Assembly (NCBI GenBank): GCA_034769895.1
Contig: CM068372.1
Coordinates: 385,038,782 to 385,102,781, forward strand
Source: Magicicada septendecula
Lineage: Eukaryota > Arthropoda > Insecta > Hemiptera > Cicadidae
Length of the DNA stretch: 64,000 bases
Direction of reading: 5' to 3'
The notes beneath the pieces are model-generated. The model was not told the DNA's origin. It made no database searches and saw nothing but the letters and a program-made list of their open reading frames with translations. The stretch's first letter is position 1. Each line of letters starts with the position of its first letter. Shown one piece after another: positions 11,148 through 22,398 of this stretch. The position numbers and the translations under genes are program-made.

Positions 11148-11250
11148 ATATTGAAGATGTCACTAGTGGAAGGGGAGCTCACGCAAGAGGACTCTCTGGA
11201 TTAGCGTCGATGGAAGCTAGAATGCTACAAACGGCAGCAGCTGTAATAAA
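11148..11250 (+). pseudogene. LINE C-terminus, 3' part after the LTR
   Basis: Continuing from 9953, the frame reads EDVTSGRGAHARG and, after a frame change, QEDSLD, a stop, RRWKLECYKRQQL and a stop. The RRWKL ending is typical of this LINE tail. This is the distal half of the LINE interrupted by the LTR. Confidence 0.65.
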
Positions 11251-12605
11251 ATTGCTAAATGATGATGATTATGATTACATGATTAATTTTGTCAAGCCGT
11301 TCAAACAAACTACTTCCAGCAAGTCAAGTTTCAGCAACAATAACGCAACACAAATTTGGAAGAACATAAAAAAAAGGAGACGAAGAAAATACAGGCGTTG
11401 TTAGCCTTGCTGTCGATATAGCGTGTACGTGGCAGAGTGTAGACTTTATAAATTGGGGTGAAAATAAATTGTTTGGGGTAAAGGGTGCTTGACGTGAGGG
11501 CGCGCTATACACAAGAGATCGATTAAACACGGTCTTTCTCCTTGTCCGACAGTAACTGGCTAACAGGCCTGACAATACAGCAATGCCTCCCGCCTGCCTC
11601 TTTTCTTGTCGAGTGACAGCGGGTTTTATACGTGCTGCTTATCTTGATTGCCGTGCATGTGCCTGTGAGTGTGGGCGCGCGCGCGCGTGTGGTTAATTAG
11701 AAGACATACTGCAGGAAATTATTTAAAGATCTGATGGCAAACTTCTTTCATTAGTATTATACATGACAATAAAATAACACCTTCTTGGACTATTAAGTCA
11801 GATAGTGGAATGAAAAAATTACGAGGTTTGGACAAAATTTCACCCAGTTCTTGTTTATTTTAAAAATTATATCTTTATTCATTAACACTTATACTGCCCC
11901 CTTTAAAGTAGTCTCAGTCGAATGTAACACTATTAAGCCAGCCGTTTGCAGTCTTCAAAATATTTCAAGCATGCAGTGTTATGGTACAGGTTTGAATGTG
12001 CATAGCGAGTTTCGTTTACGTGTTCAGCGGTCGCAATACGTTGTCCTTTTATGGAAATTATCGCTGTTGGGAGGAGGACAGTCGTATTGGGACACATCTG
12101 GTGAATACGACAGTTGCCGTGTCATCATCATTATGACGGTTTCTTTTGGCTAGACTGGCAACATTTTTAACAAGCAATGACGTGCGTCCAGGCTCATTAT
12201 CAGGCTGCAATTTTCATAAATTATTTTCCGTAAATATTGCTATTTTCTACGTATAGCTTCATAGGAATGGCATAAAATGTCCAAACAGTACTCTTTATTT
12301 ACCACTGCACCTTGCGATGAAATTTCATGGAACACAAAACATAGTCTTCATCTGACAACCACGAACTTCAACTCGTTTACGGCAATCTTTGAAGCTTTTA
12401 AACCGCTTGTTCACGCACAGCAGTCTCGCCAGAAGACTTGTCAACACGTTACCAGGACAGAGCAGTTTATCTCACAGTTTACACAAAATTTAATCCTGGT
12501 TCTTCAATCGTGCATTGTAGAATGACAAGAAATTGCCAAATACACCTAAAGGCGACTTACTCAATTAGATGTGAAATCTAAACTATGCATCAAATAGGGC
12601 TAACA
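11251..12605. other. Unassigned AT-rich sequence
   Basis: Nothing recognised beyond short open frames and a small CG/GT run near 11680. Confidence 0.45.
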
Positions 12606-12609
12606 TTTT

Positions 12610-12712
12610 AGACGAATGTCACTAACATGTGTACCAATATCACATAAAAACAGTTTTTTAATCGGACACTTGTAGCGGTGGAAATTAAAAAATTGAACGA
12701 ACTTTTTGGTTA
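12610..12712. repeat. Dispersed repeat, copy 1 (copy 2 at about 26588-26690)
   Basis: Both copies share GTACCAA/GTACAAA, TCACATAAAAACA, a TTAATYGGA block, TAGCG and GAACTTTTTGG/GAACTTTTGGA in order over about 95-100 bp. They are strongly diverged. The identity is unknown, possibly one end of an old DNA transposon. Confidence 0.6.
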
Positions 12713-12739
12713 AACCGTTTTTTTTTATTAGCGGGGGTC

Positions 12740-13430
12740 CTACAGTCTATGCCGCATCCCGCATTTCGATCGCCATTTCTCCTTGTCCTTCCAGTCATCA
12801 TCTTCAATAGCTCGATCTCTCATGCTTTTCCTAATTCCTGTTCTCCATTGTGTTGTCAGTCTTCTTTTTCTTCTCCCGTTTTGTGGTGTGTAGTCAATGC
12901 TTTCTTTGGCCATCCCTTCTTCTCCATCCTTATTACGTGACCATACCATAACAACTGTCTGGATACTATTCTTTCTGCTGTTGTAAATATGTGCCCTGTT
13001 TTCCTTCTTATATCTTCGTTTCTAACATGTTGCATTCTAGAAATATTACACGCTCTTCTTAAGAAGTCCATTCCACAGTTTCTATCACCTTTTCCTCTTT
13101 ATCTGAAAGTTGCCAGCATTCGCAGCCATAAGTTAAAATGGGCTCCACAATAGCTGTGTAGATTGTCAGTTTAGTTTGAAGTTTCATTTTGTTTGACCAA
13201 AGTAACGAGTTTAACAAAAGAATAGTCTGTTGTATGCTATTTTTGATGTCATTTTTGTTGTTTCATCTTCTGAAATAATGCTTTCAAAATATTTGAATTC
13301 GCTACACTTTCTGATTCTTTGGATTTGCAGATCTGGGTCTTCTTCTTGCATATCTCGTATTTTCAGATATTCTGTTTTAGTAGTGTTTATGTTTAGACCC
13401 CATTTCTCGTACTCCTCTTTCATATGAAGT
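12740..13430 (-). pseudogene. LINE ORF2 C-terminal third
   Basis: Minus-strand reading gives EYEKWGLNINTTKTEYLKI, CSEFKYFESIISED, then MDFLRRACNISRMQHVRNED, RQLLWYGHVIRMEKKGWPKK, RDRAIEDDDWKDKEKWRSK and CGMRHRL before a stop near 12740. These are the RT thumb and C-terminal basic segments of a LINE of the endonuclease-reverse transcriptase type. The order is complete, but at least two frame changes break it. No YxDD box is included, so the copy is 5'-truncated. Confidence 0.85.
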
Positions 13431-14058
13431 TTAAATATGTTAGTTTTAATATGTAAAATAACGCCGTAATAAGATCTCTACGAAGTAGTGATAGGAAAGA
13501 TAAGATTTAAAAATGTCTTTATATTAAATTTCTAAAACGTTTTCCATTCTTATTTTAATATAAAATAACAAATAATCGATTTAATTTGATTTAAATTATC
13601 GATTTTTCTAATGTTTATTAACTTAATTAGCTGTTTTGACAGTTATATTGAAAATATTTTATGTTATAAGAATATTTTATACAAAAATATTTTAGAAATG
13701 TTTTCTATTTACTTATAGTGAATTAAGACACACTATTCACACAGACATATAAAATGACTGACCTGCTCCATAACAGTTCACCTACTACAGTTTCTGGTCA
13801 TCTGGGAAAATCCATTACCGCTCCATTATATCACTAGTCTACCGTTTTGCCATTTATTACCCTTCTATAAAACCATTATTGTAGTTTGGCAGCATTTATT
13901 CTCATATTTTGACTTTGACAAAATTACTATCGTCTACCTGTACGATTTCCTATCTAGAATGTCCAAGTAGCACAAAGGTGAGGGGGGAGACAACACCGTC
14001 TCTGTATCTGCTGACACTAGCGCCGTTTAATACTTTCTTTTTTTAATTAATTTTTCTC
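13431..14058. other. AT-rich flank; 13935-14035 has an inverted relative at 18070-18185
   Basis: The block reading CTGTACGATTTCCTATCTAG, then AAGTAGCACAA and GGAGACA, recurs in inverse orientation at about 18185 down to 18070. The rest is AT-rich with nothing recognised. Confidence 0.5.
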
Positions 14059-14157
14059 TTATATTTATTTAAACATAATTAATGCGGTCCATGTCACTAT
14101 ATGATAATAATATAATTTACCTTATGATTTCTGTCAAGTGACTTCTAACGTAATTTG

Positions 14158-14203
14158 AGCTGGATTACGCGTTTCAGGTCATATGACCCATCTTCAGACC
14201 TTC
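14158..14203 (-). ncRNA. Hammerhead-ribozyme-like motif in the PLE 3' region
   Basis: Minus strand: CTGAAGA (14191-14197), a five-pair helix GGGTC/GACCT with loop ATAT, then GAAA, a minimal helix III CGCG with U, and cleavage-site A. Stem I is short (GGT/ATC). All core positions (CUGANGA, GAAA) are present. Hammerheads in PLE ends are established knowledge; activity of this copy is inferred. Confidence 0.65.
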
Positions 14204-14355
14204 ATTCCAAAGGAGCTCGTTATATATTAAAATTCAGGCTAAAACAAGCACACAATAAATAAACACGTAAAATACAATTAGTGATCATATTATCAGCGGA
14301 CTAGTAACCGACACGGTGCACCGCGTGTAGTATGTCAAGACTGTGTCGATGGGCA

Positions 14356-15643
14356 CTATTGTTTACTTTTATCTTTAAGCGATCGCAGCGCTGTATCATA
14401 CAGTGGGTTGGACCTGAAGTTGAGTTTATCGTTGAGATTGTCGTCACATACATCGGGGTTATTATGACCTCTATATATCTCGAATTCTTCGAGTGCATCC
14501 ATGTAAAGGCCCTTACTACAATAATGTAGACGTATAAGGTTAGCGTTGAAATTGGTATATGAATGACTGCTTGAAATTAGATGTCGTGTAAAATTAGATT
14601 TAATAGTTTCTAGGGAAAAATCACCCCTGTTAAAGTGGCTGTGTTCACGGAATCGTTTGATGAAAGGTCTACCTGTTTGGCCGATACAAAAACTGTCACA
14701 GTCGTCGCATATAAGATTATAGACATCAGTTTTAGATTCAATGTTGCTCTGAACGACTGGACGAACCAAGTTCCGTAGACGGTTGTTTGTTTTAAAAGTA
14801 ACGGTGTAACCTATTTTACTTAAGGTGGATGATAGGATCTTAGGCATCAACTCGGTGTATGTTGTTGTGATGAATTTGTTATTAGGTGTATTATCTTGTG
14901 TCTGTCTGGAACGACGGCTTTGTGTTTTTTAAGGATGTTGTCAATCATTTGGCACTCATAACCGTTGGCCATAGCTATGTGTTTAATTATGTTGAGTTCA
15001 CTCTCGAAATCATGATTATTTAGGGGGATCATCAAAAGCCTGTGAATGAAACTGTTGTAGCCGCTAATTTTTGAGAGAAAGGGGGGTGTGAGTCTGCATG
15101 TAAGGTCACGTCTGCGGTGTTAGGCTTTCTGTGAATTTTGAAATTTAAGTGGTTAAGTCGCCTAGTAACAGTAAGATCGAGAAAGTTGAGTTCATTGTTG
15201 GTCTCAGTTTCCATAGTAAACTGAATATTGTGAGTAACAGTATTCATATGGTTTTTCAGATTACTGATTTGGCGTAAAGTGCCATTAAAAATCAGGAAAG
15301 TGTCATCAACATGTCGGACATAGAAAATAATATTATTGGCGAAGATGTTATTATTAAGGATGTAGTTGTTTTCATAAAAATCAAGATATATATCGGCCAA
15401 TAGGCCGGATAACGGTGAACCCATAGCCAGGCCATCTGTTTGAATATAGTAATTCCCGTTGAAAGTAAAACAGTTTTGTTGAAGGATGAGCCTTAATATG
15501 GTAATTAGTTCTTTAATGAGTTGTGTGTCCAGTTTGTTAGTATCGTGGAGACCGTCGTTCAAAATATCCAAAGTTTGGCTCACGGGTATATTCGTGTATA
15601 AATTGACGATGTCAAAAGGGGCTAGTTTGTAACTGGGTTGTAA
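14356..15643 (-). pseudogene. PLE RT-endonuclease, left copy
   Basis: Minus-strand pieces cover RT from LDILND through GLAMGSPLSGLLADIYLDFY and HVDDTFLIF (catalytic VDD kept), then the thumb region and the C-terminal endonuclease: DVYNLICDDCDSFCIGQTGR followed by FIKRFREH, a GIY-YIG-type site with the second Y changed to C, and a tail ending NPLYDTALRSLKDK. Three overlapping open frames (15583-15032, 15035-14847, 14850-14356) show frameshifts. The 5' end stops at the palindrome centre, so RT motifs before the DIVNLYTNIP box are lost. Confidence 0.85.
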
Positions 15644-15654
15644 GTATTTTTTTT

Positions 15655-17039
15655 TTTTTGAAAATACGGAAGAACACTCAAAAAGATAAATACTAAGTTA
15701 CTTGATAATAACGCACTTATTAATAAAGCGGACAAAGGTCATACATTGGTGATAATCAACAACGACACGTACACACAGAAAGTACACAAATTCATTTCCG
15801 ATAACAATATCGAGCTAATAAAATTCGATCCCACTGACTCATTTGTAAAATCATTAAACACTAGTATTAACAATTGTACTAATTTATTTGATGATCGCAC
15901 TCGTCGTTTCTTAAAACCTATTAATGCGCGCGCCCCAAAACTTACCGGCTTACCCAAGATCCACAAAAATGACATTCCTATCAGGCCATTAGTTAATTTT
16001 ACTACAGCGCCGGGTTTCAAAACAGCCAAGAAACTTGTCACGTTAATTAAGGTCAACATCTTTCTAAAAAACAACCACAATATCGTTAACAATATTGATT
16101 TCATAAACAAGGTCAACGACATAAAATTACAACCCAGTTACAAACTAGCCTCTTTTGACATCGTCAATTTATACACGAATATACCCGTGAGCCAAAATTT
16201 GGATATTTCGAACGACGGTCTCCACGATACTAACAAACTGGACACACAACTCATTAAAGAACTAATTACCATATTAAGGCTCATCCTTCAACAAAACTGT
16301 TTTACTTTCAACGGGAATTACTATATTCAAACAGATGGCCTGGCTATGGGTTCACCGTTATCCGGCCTATTGGCCGATATATATCTTGATTTTTATAAAA
16401 ACAACTACATCCTTAATAATAACATCGTCGCCAATAATATTATTTTCTATGGCCGATATGTTAATGACACTTTCCTGATTTTTAATGGCACTTTACGCCA
16501 AATCAGTAATCTGAAAAACCATATGAATACTGTTACTCACAATATTCAGTTTACTATGGAAACTGAGACCAACAATGAACTCAACTTTCTCGATCTTACT
16601 GTTACTAGGCGACTTAACCACTTAAATTTCAAAATTTACAGAAAGCCTACCACCACAGACGTGACCTTACATGCAGACTCACACCACCCTTTCACTCAAA
16701 AATTAGCGGCCTACAACAGTTTCATTCACAGGCTTTTGATGATCCCCCTAAATAATGATGATTTCGAGAGTGAACACAACATAATTAAACACATAGCTAT
16801 GGCCAACGGTTATGAGTGCCAAATGATTGACAACATCCTTAAAAAACACTACTAATCTTATACCACTACATTATTGTAGTAAGGGCCGTTACATGGATGC
16901 ACTCGAAGAATTCAAGATATATAGACGTCATAATAACCCCGATGTATGTGACGACATACTCAACGATAAACTCAACTTCAGGTCCAACCCACTGTATGAT
17001 ACCGCGCTGCGATCGCTTAAAGATAAAACTAAACAATAG
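15655..17039 (+). pseudogene. PLE RT, right copy
   Basis: The open frame at 15746-16855 (369 codons; sequence similarity begins upstream at about 15684 with INKADKGHTLV) carries LTGLPKIHK (residues 67-74), SFDIVNLYTNIP (136-147, catalytic D138), GLAMGSPLSGLLADIY (198-213) and RYVNDTFLIF. The YVDD box reads YVND at 238-241, losing the first catalytic aspartate of the pair. Near 16855 about 0.4 kb present in the left copy is missing, which removes most of the GIY-YIG nuclease. The frame resumes as LHYCSKGRYMDALEEF to 17039. No competent product is expected. Confidence 0.9.
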
Positions 17040-17191
17040 TGCCCATCGACACAGTCTTGACATACTACACGCGGTGCACCTTGTCGGTTACTAGTGCGCT
17101 GATAATATGATCACTCATTGTATTTTACGTGTTTATTTATTGTGTGCTTGTTTTACCCTGAATTTTAATATATAACGAGCTCCTTTGGAGT

Positions 17192-17235
17192 GAAGGTCTG
17201 AAGATGGGTCATATGACCTGAAAAGCGTAACCCAG
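17192..17235 (+). ncRNA. Hammerhead-ribozyme-like motif, right PLE copy
   Basis: CTGAAGA (17198-17204), helix II GGGTC-ATAT-GACCT, GAAA (17220-17223), then AGCGTAACCC. Stem I GGT/ACC pairs. Relative to the left copy, helix III reads AGCG instead of CGCG, which weakens it. Confidence 0.6.
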
Positions 17236-17299
17236 CTCAAATTACGTTAGAAGTCACTTGACGGAAATCATAAGGTAAATTATATTATTATATTTATTG

Positions 17300-18800
17300 T
17301 TTACACTGTACACTACTTAGTAAACCTAGAAAATACAGGTAGTTTTATGCTTCACATTAGTTGGTAATTGTATAAAACGAAAATCTATAAACCTTTATTG
17401 TTCCCTTATAGTAATAAATGAGGCATCATTAGTCCAGAGTCAAAACTGATACCCACATCAATTTCTTGTATTGTAGTATGTTGTTACTTCATTAATTTCT
17501 CAATTTATTGAACTTACTATACTTTGTACAAATATACATTCCAGATTAAGGTCAAACGAGAGCTGGATAACGAATATATTTATCACTCACTTAATTAAAA
17601 CAATACTTGAAACTATTATAACATATCTGGGCAGCAAGAGTACATCTTTTGCTAGTAATACAAAAAGTTACTACTAATAATATCATGTTAAGTAATACAA
17701 GAAAACAAATAAAAAACGAGTAGTTCTAATAAACATTTTGGATATTTATCATTGTTTTTAGAGTTCACCTAAGTTTTCCGTCAAAAGCAAAATCGATTGC
17801 TTAATAATTTCATTTTGGAACAATTATTTGAATTGCTGTTGTGAATCCAGTCTTTTCTGTAATTGTTTAGATTCTGGGGCTCACAAAATTCACAAGATAA
17901 TTAAGAATGCTGTTACTCAATCTTTTACGATTAAACAAAATATTATAATCATATACTTAGATTGACAATACACACGAGAGGCCACTCATAGGAACACCGA
18001 TAAACAAACCGAAAATAAGTTACGGCCTATAGGTTAAAATTACAAAATATCTCACTGTTGACGTAGTTGTTAGACACGTCGATAGGGCGGCAGTGTTGTC
18101 CTCTGCTGTCTCCCACCATCATTGTGCTACTTGCACAATCTGGATAGGAAAACGTACAGCTACACGCTAGTGAAAAAATTAAGTTAGTTTGAATAAATAA
18201 TACTAATCTGTGAATTTTTAAATTTAAATTTGTTTGCGGTATTGGAACAAAAACGGTTATGATGGTACATGTAATAATTCTGACAAATGTGGTGTAAGTC
18301 CGTATGATGAATGCAGCAGCTACAAGTCAAGTCAACCGGACGTGGGCGAGGTTAAGTGGATCAGTGGGTCAGCGCCGCTCCGGTAAACAGGTCAACAGGA
18401 TCCGCCGCTGAACGTAATAATTCAATGTACGAACTGAAACCTGGGTCATCAGTCACTGAATGTTTCAAACGTTGATAAATAAAACAGAACTGAATCACAA
18501 GTGAGCACAAAATACGTTCGACAGATGCGCGCATATTGTACGAATGGTAGCTTTAGTACAAAATTAATTTACGTGAACAGTAAAACCTGTGAACAAAATT
18601 GTTTTAAATCCACATACTCACCGCCAGTGGTAATCACCAAATCAAAATTAAATTGGCGCGCGTTTGTGAATTTGAATTTATGATAATGACATTTTAAACA
18701 TTTCTGTAGCACTAATGCGTAGAGTGCACTAGGGTAGGGTAAAAGGTCCCGGGGTTGAATAAGAAAACACATTATTATTTATTTATTCCGGCTGTACTAT
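17300..18800. other. AT-rich, mostly unassigned
   Basis: Only the inverted partner of 13935-14035 (18070-18185) stands out. A GC-richer patch at 18290-18420 has no recognisable content. Confidence 0.45.
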
Positions 18801-18814
18801 GTTTACGCATTTTC

Positions 18815-19040
18815 CGGAACCAAAGATTACAGAAGCGATTGAATTCTGATCTTCCACGGTTGCTTATTAATCCCAAGATCTTCTCCAATCTCTCGTTCCC
18901 TCAATGTAGTATACATTTATTCTACCCATGTGATAGGTGGTCCTTCCTCTTTTCCTTCTTCCTGGTGATGTCCATTTGATAACTCTCCTTGGCAATCTTT
19001 CCTGTTCCATTCTTTTCGTGTGTTCATGCCATTGTCATTT
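18815..19040 (-). pseudogene. LINE C-terminal fragment
   Basis: The minus strand reads HTKRMEQERLPRRVIKWTS then GRRKRGR and a W-rich remnant, the LINE ORF2 basic tail. Several frame changes; the ending is decayed. Confidence 0.65.
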
Positions 19041-19123
19041 TTTGTTTGGATAAAATCAAAAATTGAATTTTTTACATTCATTCTTTCCTTAGGAAAACAA
19101 ACGCTTTTTCAATTAATTTACAT

Positions 19124-19357
19124 TTATTTCTCAACATAATCTCCATTTAGCTCTATTCTCTTTTCCCCAAGATGTTCTAAAACTGTTATGCCACACTGAT
19201 AAGCTGATTTCTCGACGTCCTCAAAGTAGTCATTTACAGTGTCACTGAAATGATTTTTGCCAGTAAATCTTTTCCACCGAGCCATTTTTGGATTTTAGAA
19301 AACAGGTAGAAGTCGATCGGGGTTAACTCGGGCGAGTATGGTGGGTGAGGTAGAAGC
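19124..19357 (-). pseudogene. mariner-family transposase C-terminus
   Basis: The minus strand reads LLPHPPYSPELTPIDFYLF, then KIQKWLGGKRF and finally HLGEKRIELNGDYVEK with a TAA stop at 19124-19126. This matches the end of Tc1/mariner transposases (PYSPDLAPSDYHLF...KCIELNGDYVEK). The D in TPIDF corresponds to the third catalytic aspartate. About 78 codons survive of the usual roughly 345, and the first two catalytic aspartates and the DNA-binding domain are absent. No terminal inverted repeats were found nearby. Confidence 0.88.
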
Positions 19358-19359
19358 AA

Positions 19360-19850
19360 TTTAAACTTTAATTATTTGATTTTAACCACCGCAACAATGA
19401 GACGCTACAAATTTCCATACTTCCTACTCTTTAAAACAATCCTCGAGGCGTTTACTGTGATATACTGCTGTAATACTAAACAGCTCATTGACATTTAAAA
19501 TATCTAATTTCAGAGTTCAAACGACGAAATCATACGTACATCACGATCAAAATAATGAGCATAGTAGCGCCATATCTGTGTTAGGCTTGGACGTTTTTAC
19601 CTTACCTTTGTAGAATCAAATGGAATCTGCTGGCAGTCTATAACGTCGAGAATGTGGATTTCGACTAACTTTGAGGACTTCAATCAGGAAAGTACAGTCT
19701 TTTAAAAACCGAAGGGCGGAGTATAGGCCAGGGTGACTTATGCAATTACCGAGAAATATTTATATGCGATCAAACTATATCGGTGATAAAGATTAGATGA
19801 ACAAAACCAGTTTCATAGTTTAACACACTGTTGAAGAATATCATACAGTG
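19360..19850. other. Nothing recognised
   Basis: No motif or repeat was seen on either strand. Confidence 0.5.
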
Positions 19851-19851
19851 G

Positions 19852-20432
19852 CTAAGGCAGGCCGTACGCTGGACCGACACTTTGTTTCGCGACAGAACCG
19901 TTTTGACGCATCGTTTTGCAAAGCGTCACTTCGTTGGAGAGAGCGAATTTAGACACTGGCTTACGACGAAACAATTTCTCGTCAGCTGTTTTTGGGCTGT
20001 AAAAGTGTGTGGTTCGTGGGTTCGTGACTGGCATTATTTTAGACCTGGTTCAGTTTCAACTACTCCTACACTTGTTTCCATTTTATACACAATAGCTATA
20101 TATTAACAATACACAACATATGCGAGTACCAGAACAAAAGGACAATGCACGCACTGACCTCGTAGGACTAGGTAGCGTAATATGGACTGTGCGCCTTGTG
20201 TTGTTAGAATCCAGAGCGTGCGCAGTTTAAAACGTCGGTAGCTGTTTTGTTGAGAGACAAATTGAAAGAGTTTTTGTTTTCGGTCGCGAGGGGCCTCACG
20301 ACCACCTCTAGACAATGTCGCAGCCAATGTGTCGCTTAATAGATCCTAAGTAGTGGAGTCATCTACGACACAATGCGGTAACACGGTTCTGTCGCGAAAC
20401 AAAATGTCGCTCCAGTGTGCGGCTGGCCTGAG
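19852..20432. mobile_element. MITE with about 65-bp terminal inverted repeats
   Basis: The left end CTAAGGCAGGCCGTACGCTG and the complement of the right end CTCAGGCCAGCCGCACACTG are followed on both sides by GACA and TTTGTTTCGCGACAGAACCG, roughly 80% matched over 65 bp. Inside are a second inner inverted pair and no transposase. A partial relative lies at 29563-29706. The target duplication is not clear, so the superfamily is not assigned. Confidence 0.7.
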
Positions 20433-20883
20433 GGATGCACAGACGTGGCTTATAACAAAAACGTATAGAAATGAAGGAGCGTCTTTGCACAGTATATGAT
20501 CTTTGAAGGTTGATAAATGAGAACAACAATGAAAAGATCACCTTTGGAAACCTTTATATAAAATTTCTTTGGATGACTGGTTGAGCTGGAAGACGTAGCT
20601 TAGCACCCGAGTCTGGAAACGCTGCTCATGTCGCACGAGTTTCTAGTAGTACGGAACAGGTTACGTATTCAAGCTGGTGCGAGTTACTGATTGACGGAGC
20701 AGTATACAAGTTGGGGGAAAGTAGGCCTACACTGATTTCTTTTACTTTTGTGATTGTACCGCTGGAAAGAGACTCGTGGTCTTTGTCTGGAGACTGTGCA
20801 CGTAAGATGAGAACCATGCCAGTAGACGAATGTCTGCCAGATACAGCGTCTGGCATTGATTAGTTTAACAACTGGAAATATAC
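20433..20883. other. Unassigned
   Basis: Open frames on both strands are short and lack motifs. Confidence 0.4.
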
Positions 20884-21386
20884 TGTTACGCAATACGGAA
20901 CGTTCTGGTACATTGGAGAAAGTTGTTCTACTCTTTTATCGGCTATCCCAGGAGATTCCAGCTGTAATGTTTGTGTGCGTACATATTGCTGCTTTGTGAT
21001 GAAAGACAATTACGTGACACTTACCATGCGTCAGCAATCGAGGCTATTGTTCAAGAACGGTCGGGCACTGTGTTCGAGACCAGACAGTGAGACCGATAGC
21101 GCCTGTTTAACACGTCATGGAAAAGTGACAGATTATTCTGGAATCTCAGCGGTGTATAAATATAAGCATCCAGCGACGGCCAGTTCAGTTCAGTTTAAGT
21201 GGCGATTTAATCAAGTGAGGTTAGAAGTATTGTGGCAAAGTGTTATAATTGTGCGGAACGGATTATTGTATAAGGTGATTATAAAGTCTATTTGTGATTA
21301 ATTAAAGCTGGTGATTAGTGACTTCATTGGTGTCTTGTATTTTGTTTTCCACTGTACCTACGATGATCAGTTAGACCGCCGTAACA
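20884..21386 (+). mobile_element. Solo LTR, TGTTACG family
   Basis: Starts TGTTACGCAATACGG, ends GACCGCCGTAACA, and is flanked by ATAC on both sides (20880-20883, 21387-21390), a perfect 4-bp target duplication. TATAAATA at 21155-21162 is followed about 20 bp later by AGTTCAGTTCAGTTT, a plausible TATA plus initiator pair defining U3/R. The 3' blocks AATTAAAGCTGGTGATTAGT and CATTGGTGTCTTG are shared across the family. No coding interior remains. Confidence 0.88.
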
Positions 21387-21390
21387 ATAC

Positions 21391-21655
21391 TGTTACGGCG
21401 GTCGCACGGATCGTCATGTTGTACAGTGGAAACAGAATAACTGACACTAGATGAAATAACTATTCACAGCTTTAATAGCAGTTAGAAATAAATAAAGACA
21501 CCAAAATACAACAGTTTTCCTTAAACTAGAGTATGTCCGCCACACACAGTAATGTTATAAACAGTAGGTGTCACCTTATTAATAGTGTCACACTAAGTAA
21601 TCACTAACCGACAGTTACAATCACTTTGGAATGCACAATTAGCCCGTATAAGAAT
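21391..21655 (-). mobile_element. Partial LTR of the same family, inverted, tail to tail with the preceding one
   Basis: It begins TGTTACGGCGGTC, the complement of an LTR 3' end, and shows inverted family blocks (CAGTGGAAACAGAATAACTG, CAGCTTTAATAG). Its far end was not found. It may extend past the nested LINE to about 22620, where GCGCGTAACG could be a decayed border. Confidence 0.6.
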
Positions 21656-21795
21656 AAATGCACATCTTTTTTAAAAATCTGCATACGAACCTACATACAT
21701 AGTGGCTACTTTGTATTATCATACCTGTTGTGATATTACATTGTAATATTATATGATGTACCTACGTTGCGGAAATAAGTAGTAGCGCTTTGCTG
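21650..21795. repeat. Direct repeat flanking a LINE fragment, copy 1 (copy 2 at 22395-22535)
   Basis: Both copies share AGAATAARTGCACATC, TTTAAAAATCTGCATAC, TTTRTATTATCAT, ACTGTAATAC-like and GAAATAARTAGTA blocks in order over about 140 bp. They bracket the LINE remnant, as a long target duplication would. Confidence 0.7.
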
Positions 21796-21799
21796 ATGC

Positions 21800-22398
21800 C
21801 AAGTTAACTGCGATGGGGAAACGACAAAAGAAATAAAGCGAAGAATAACCTTAGGTAATAGGTGCTTCTTTGGTCTCAGACCTCTGTTCCTGAGTAGAAC
21901 AATTGCCAGCAGCGTCAAGCTGCTTCTGTATAAAACACTGATCCCCCCAGTTCTCACCTATGGTTTTGAGACCTGGACTATTTCTAGAAAGTCTGAGTCA
22001 GGCCTGCTCATTCATGAACGCAAAATCCTCCGCAGTATTTTTGGTCCAATATGTGTGGGAGGTGAATGGCGGAAAAGGACCGACCAAGAACTGAACACTC
22101 TCCTGAACGAACCAGATATTGTGAAAGTTATAACACTTGGTACTCAGGTGGGCTGGACATGTGATCAGAATGGAAGAAAACGAAATACGTGAAAGGCACT
22201 CACAGAACAGATCTATGGCATCAGAAGAGTTGGTAGACCCAAACTACGTTGGGATGACGGAGTGAAATATGATGCGCACCATATCCTTGGGACCCGGAAC
22301 TGGAGACCAGCTGCACTTAAACGGGAAAATTGGCAGAGGCTGGTAAAAGGAGGTCTTCCCTCAGTAATGTTTTAGAGCGCCGCTGTAAGTAAGTAAGA
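21800..22398 (+). pseudogene. LINE RT C-terminal region with a TAAG-type tail
   Basis: The plus frame reads RCFFGLRPLFLSRTIASSVK, LLLYKTLIPPVLTYGFETW, ERKILRSIFGP, GEWRKRTDQELNTL, then after a frame break RRVGRPKLRWDDGVKYD and NWRPAALKRENWQRLVK, then a stop. This is the thumb and C-terminal region of a widespread insect LINE type (clade not assigned). It ends in GTAAGTAAGTAAG, a simple-repeat tail typical of LINE 3' ends. The insertion is strongly 5'-truncated. Confidence 0.82.

Larger units (their letters stand above)
14070..17287. mobile_element. Palindromic Penelope-like element: two 5'-truncated copies head to head
   Basis: Two PLE copies point away from a centre at about 15645-15655: the left copy lies on the minus strand, the right on the plus strand. 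Arms are highly similar from RT to 3' end. The whole is bracketed by TTATATTTATT (14059-14069 and 17288-17298), an 11-bp probable target duplication, so it behaves as one insertion. The left copy carries about 38 extra 3'-terminal bases (14070-14107) not paired on the right. Both 3' regions contain a hammerhead-like core. The two copies complement each other's damage: the left retains the GIY-YIG region but lacks the N-terminal part, and the right retains more RT but has a deletion near 16855. Confidence 0.85.

Noticed and set aside
11210-11404. 64-codon plus frame with a K/R-rich end as a small gene
   Set aside because: It overlaps the tail of the LINE that resumes at 11148 and has no independent support.
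18420-18460. CTGATGACCC on the minus strand as a hammerhead
   Set aside because: No GAAA at a suitable distance and no helix II.
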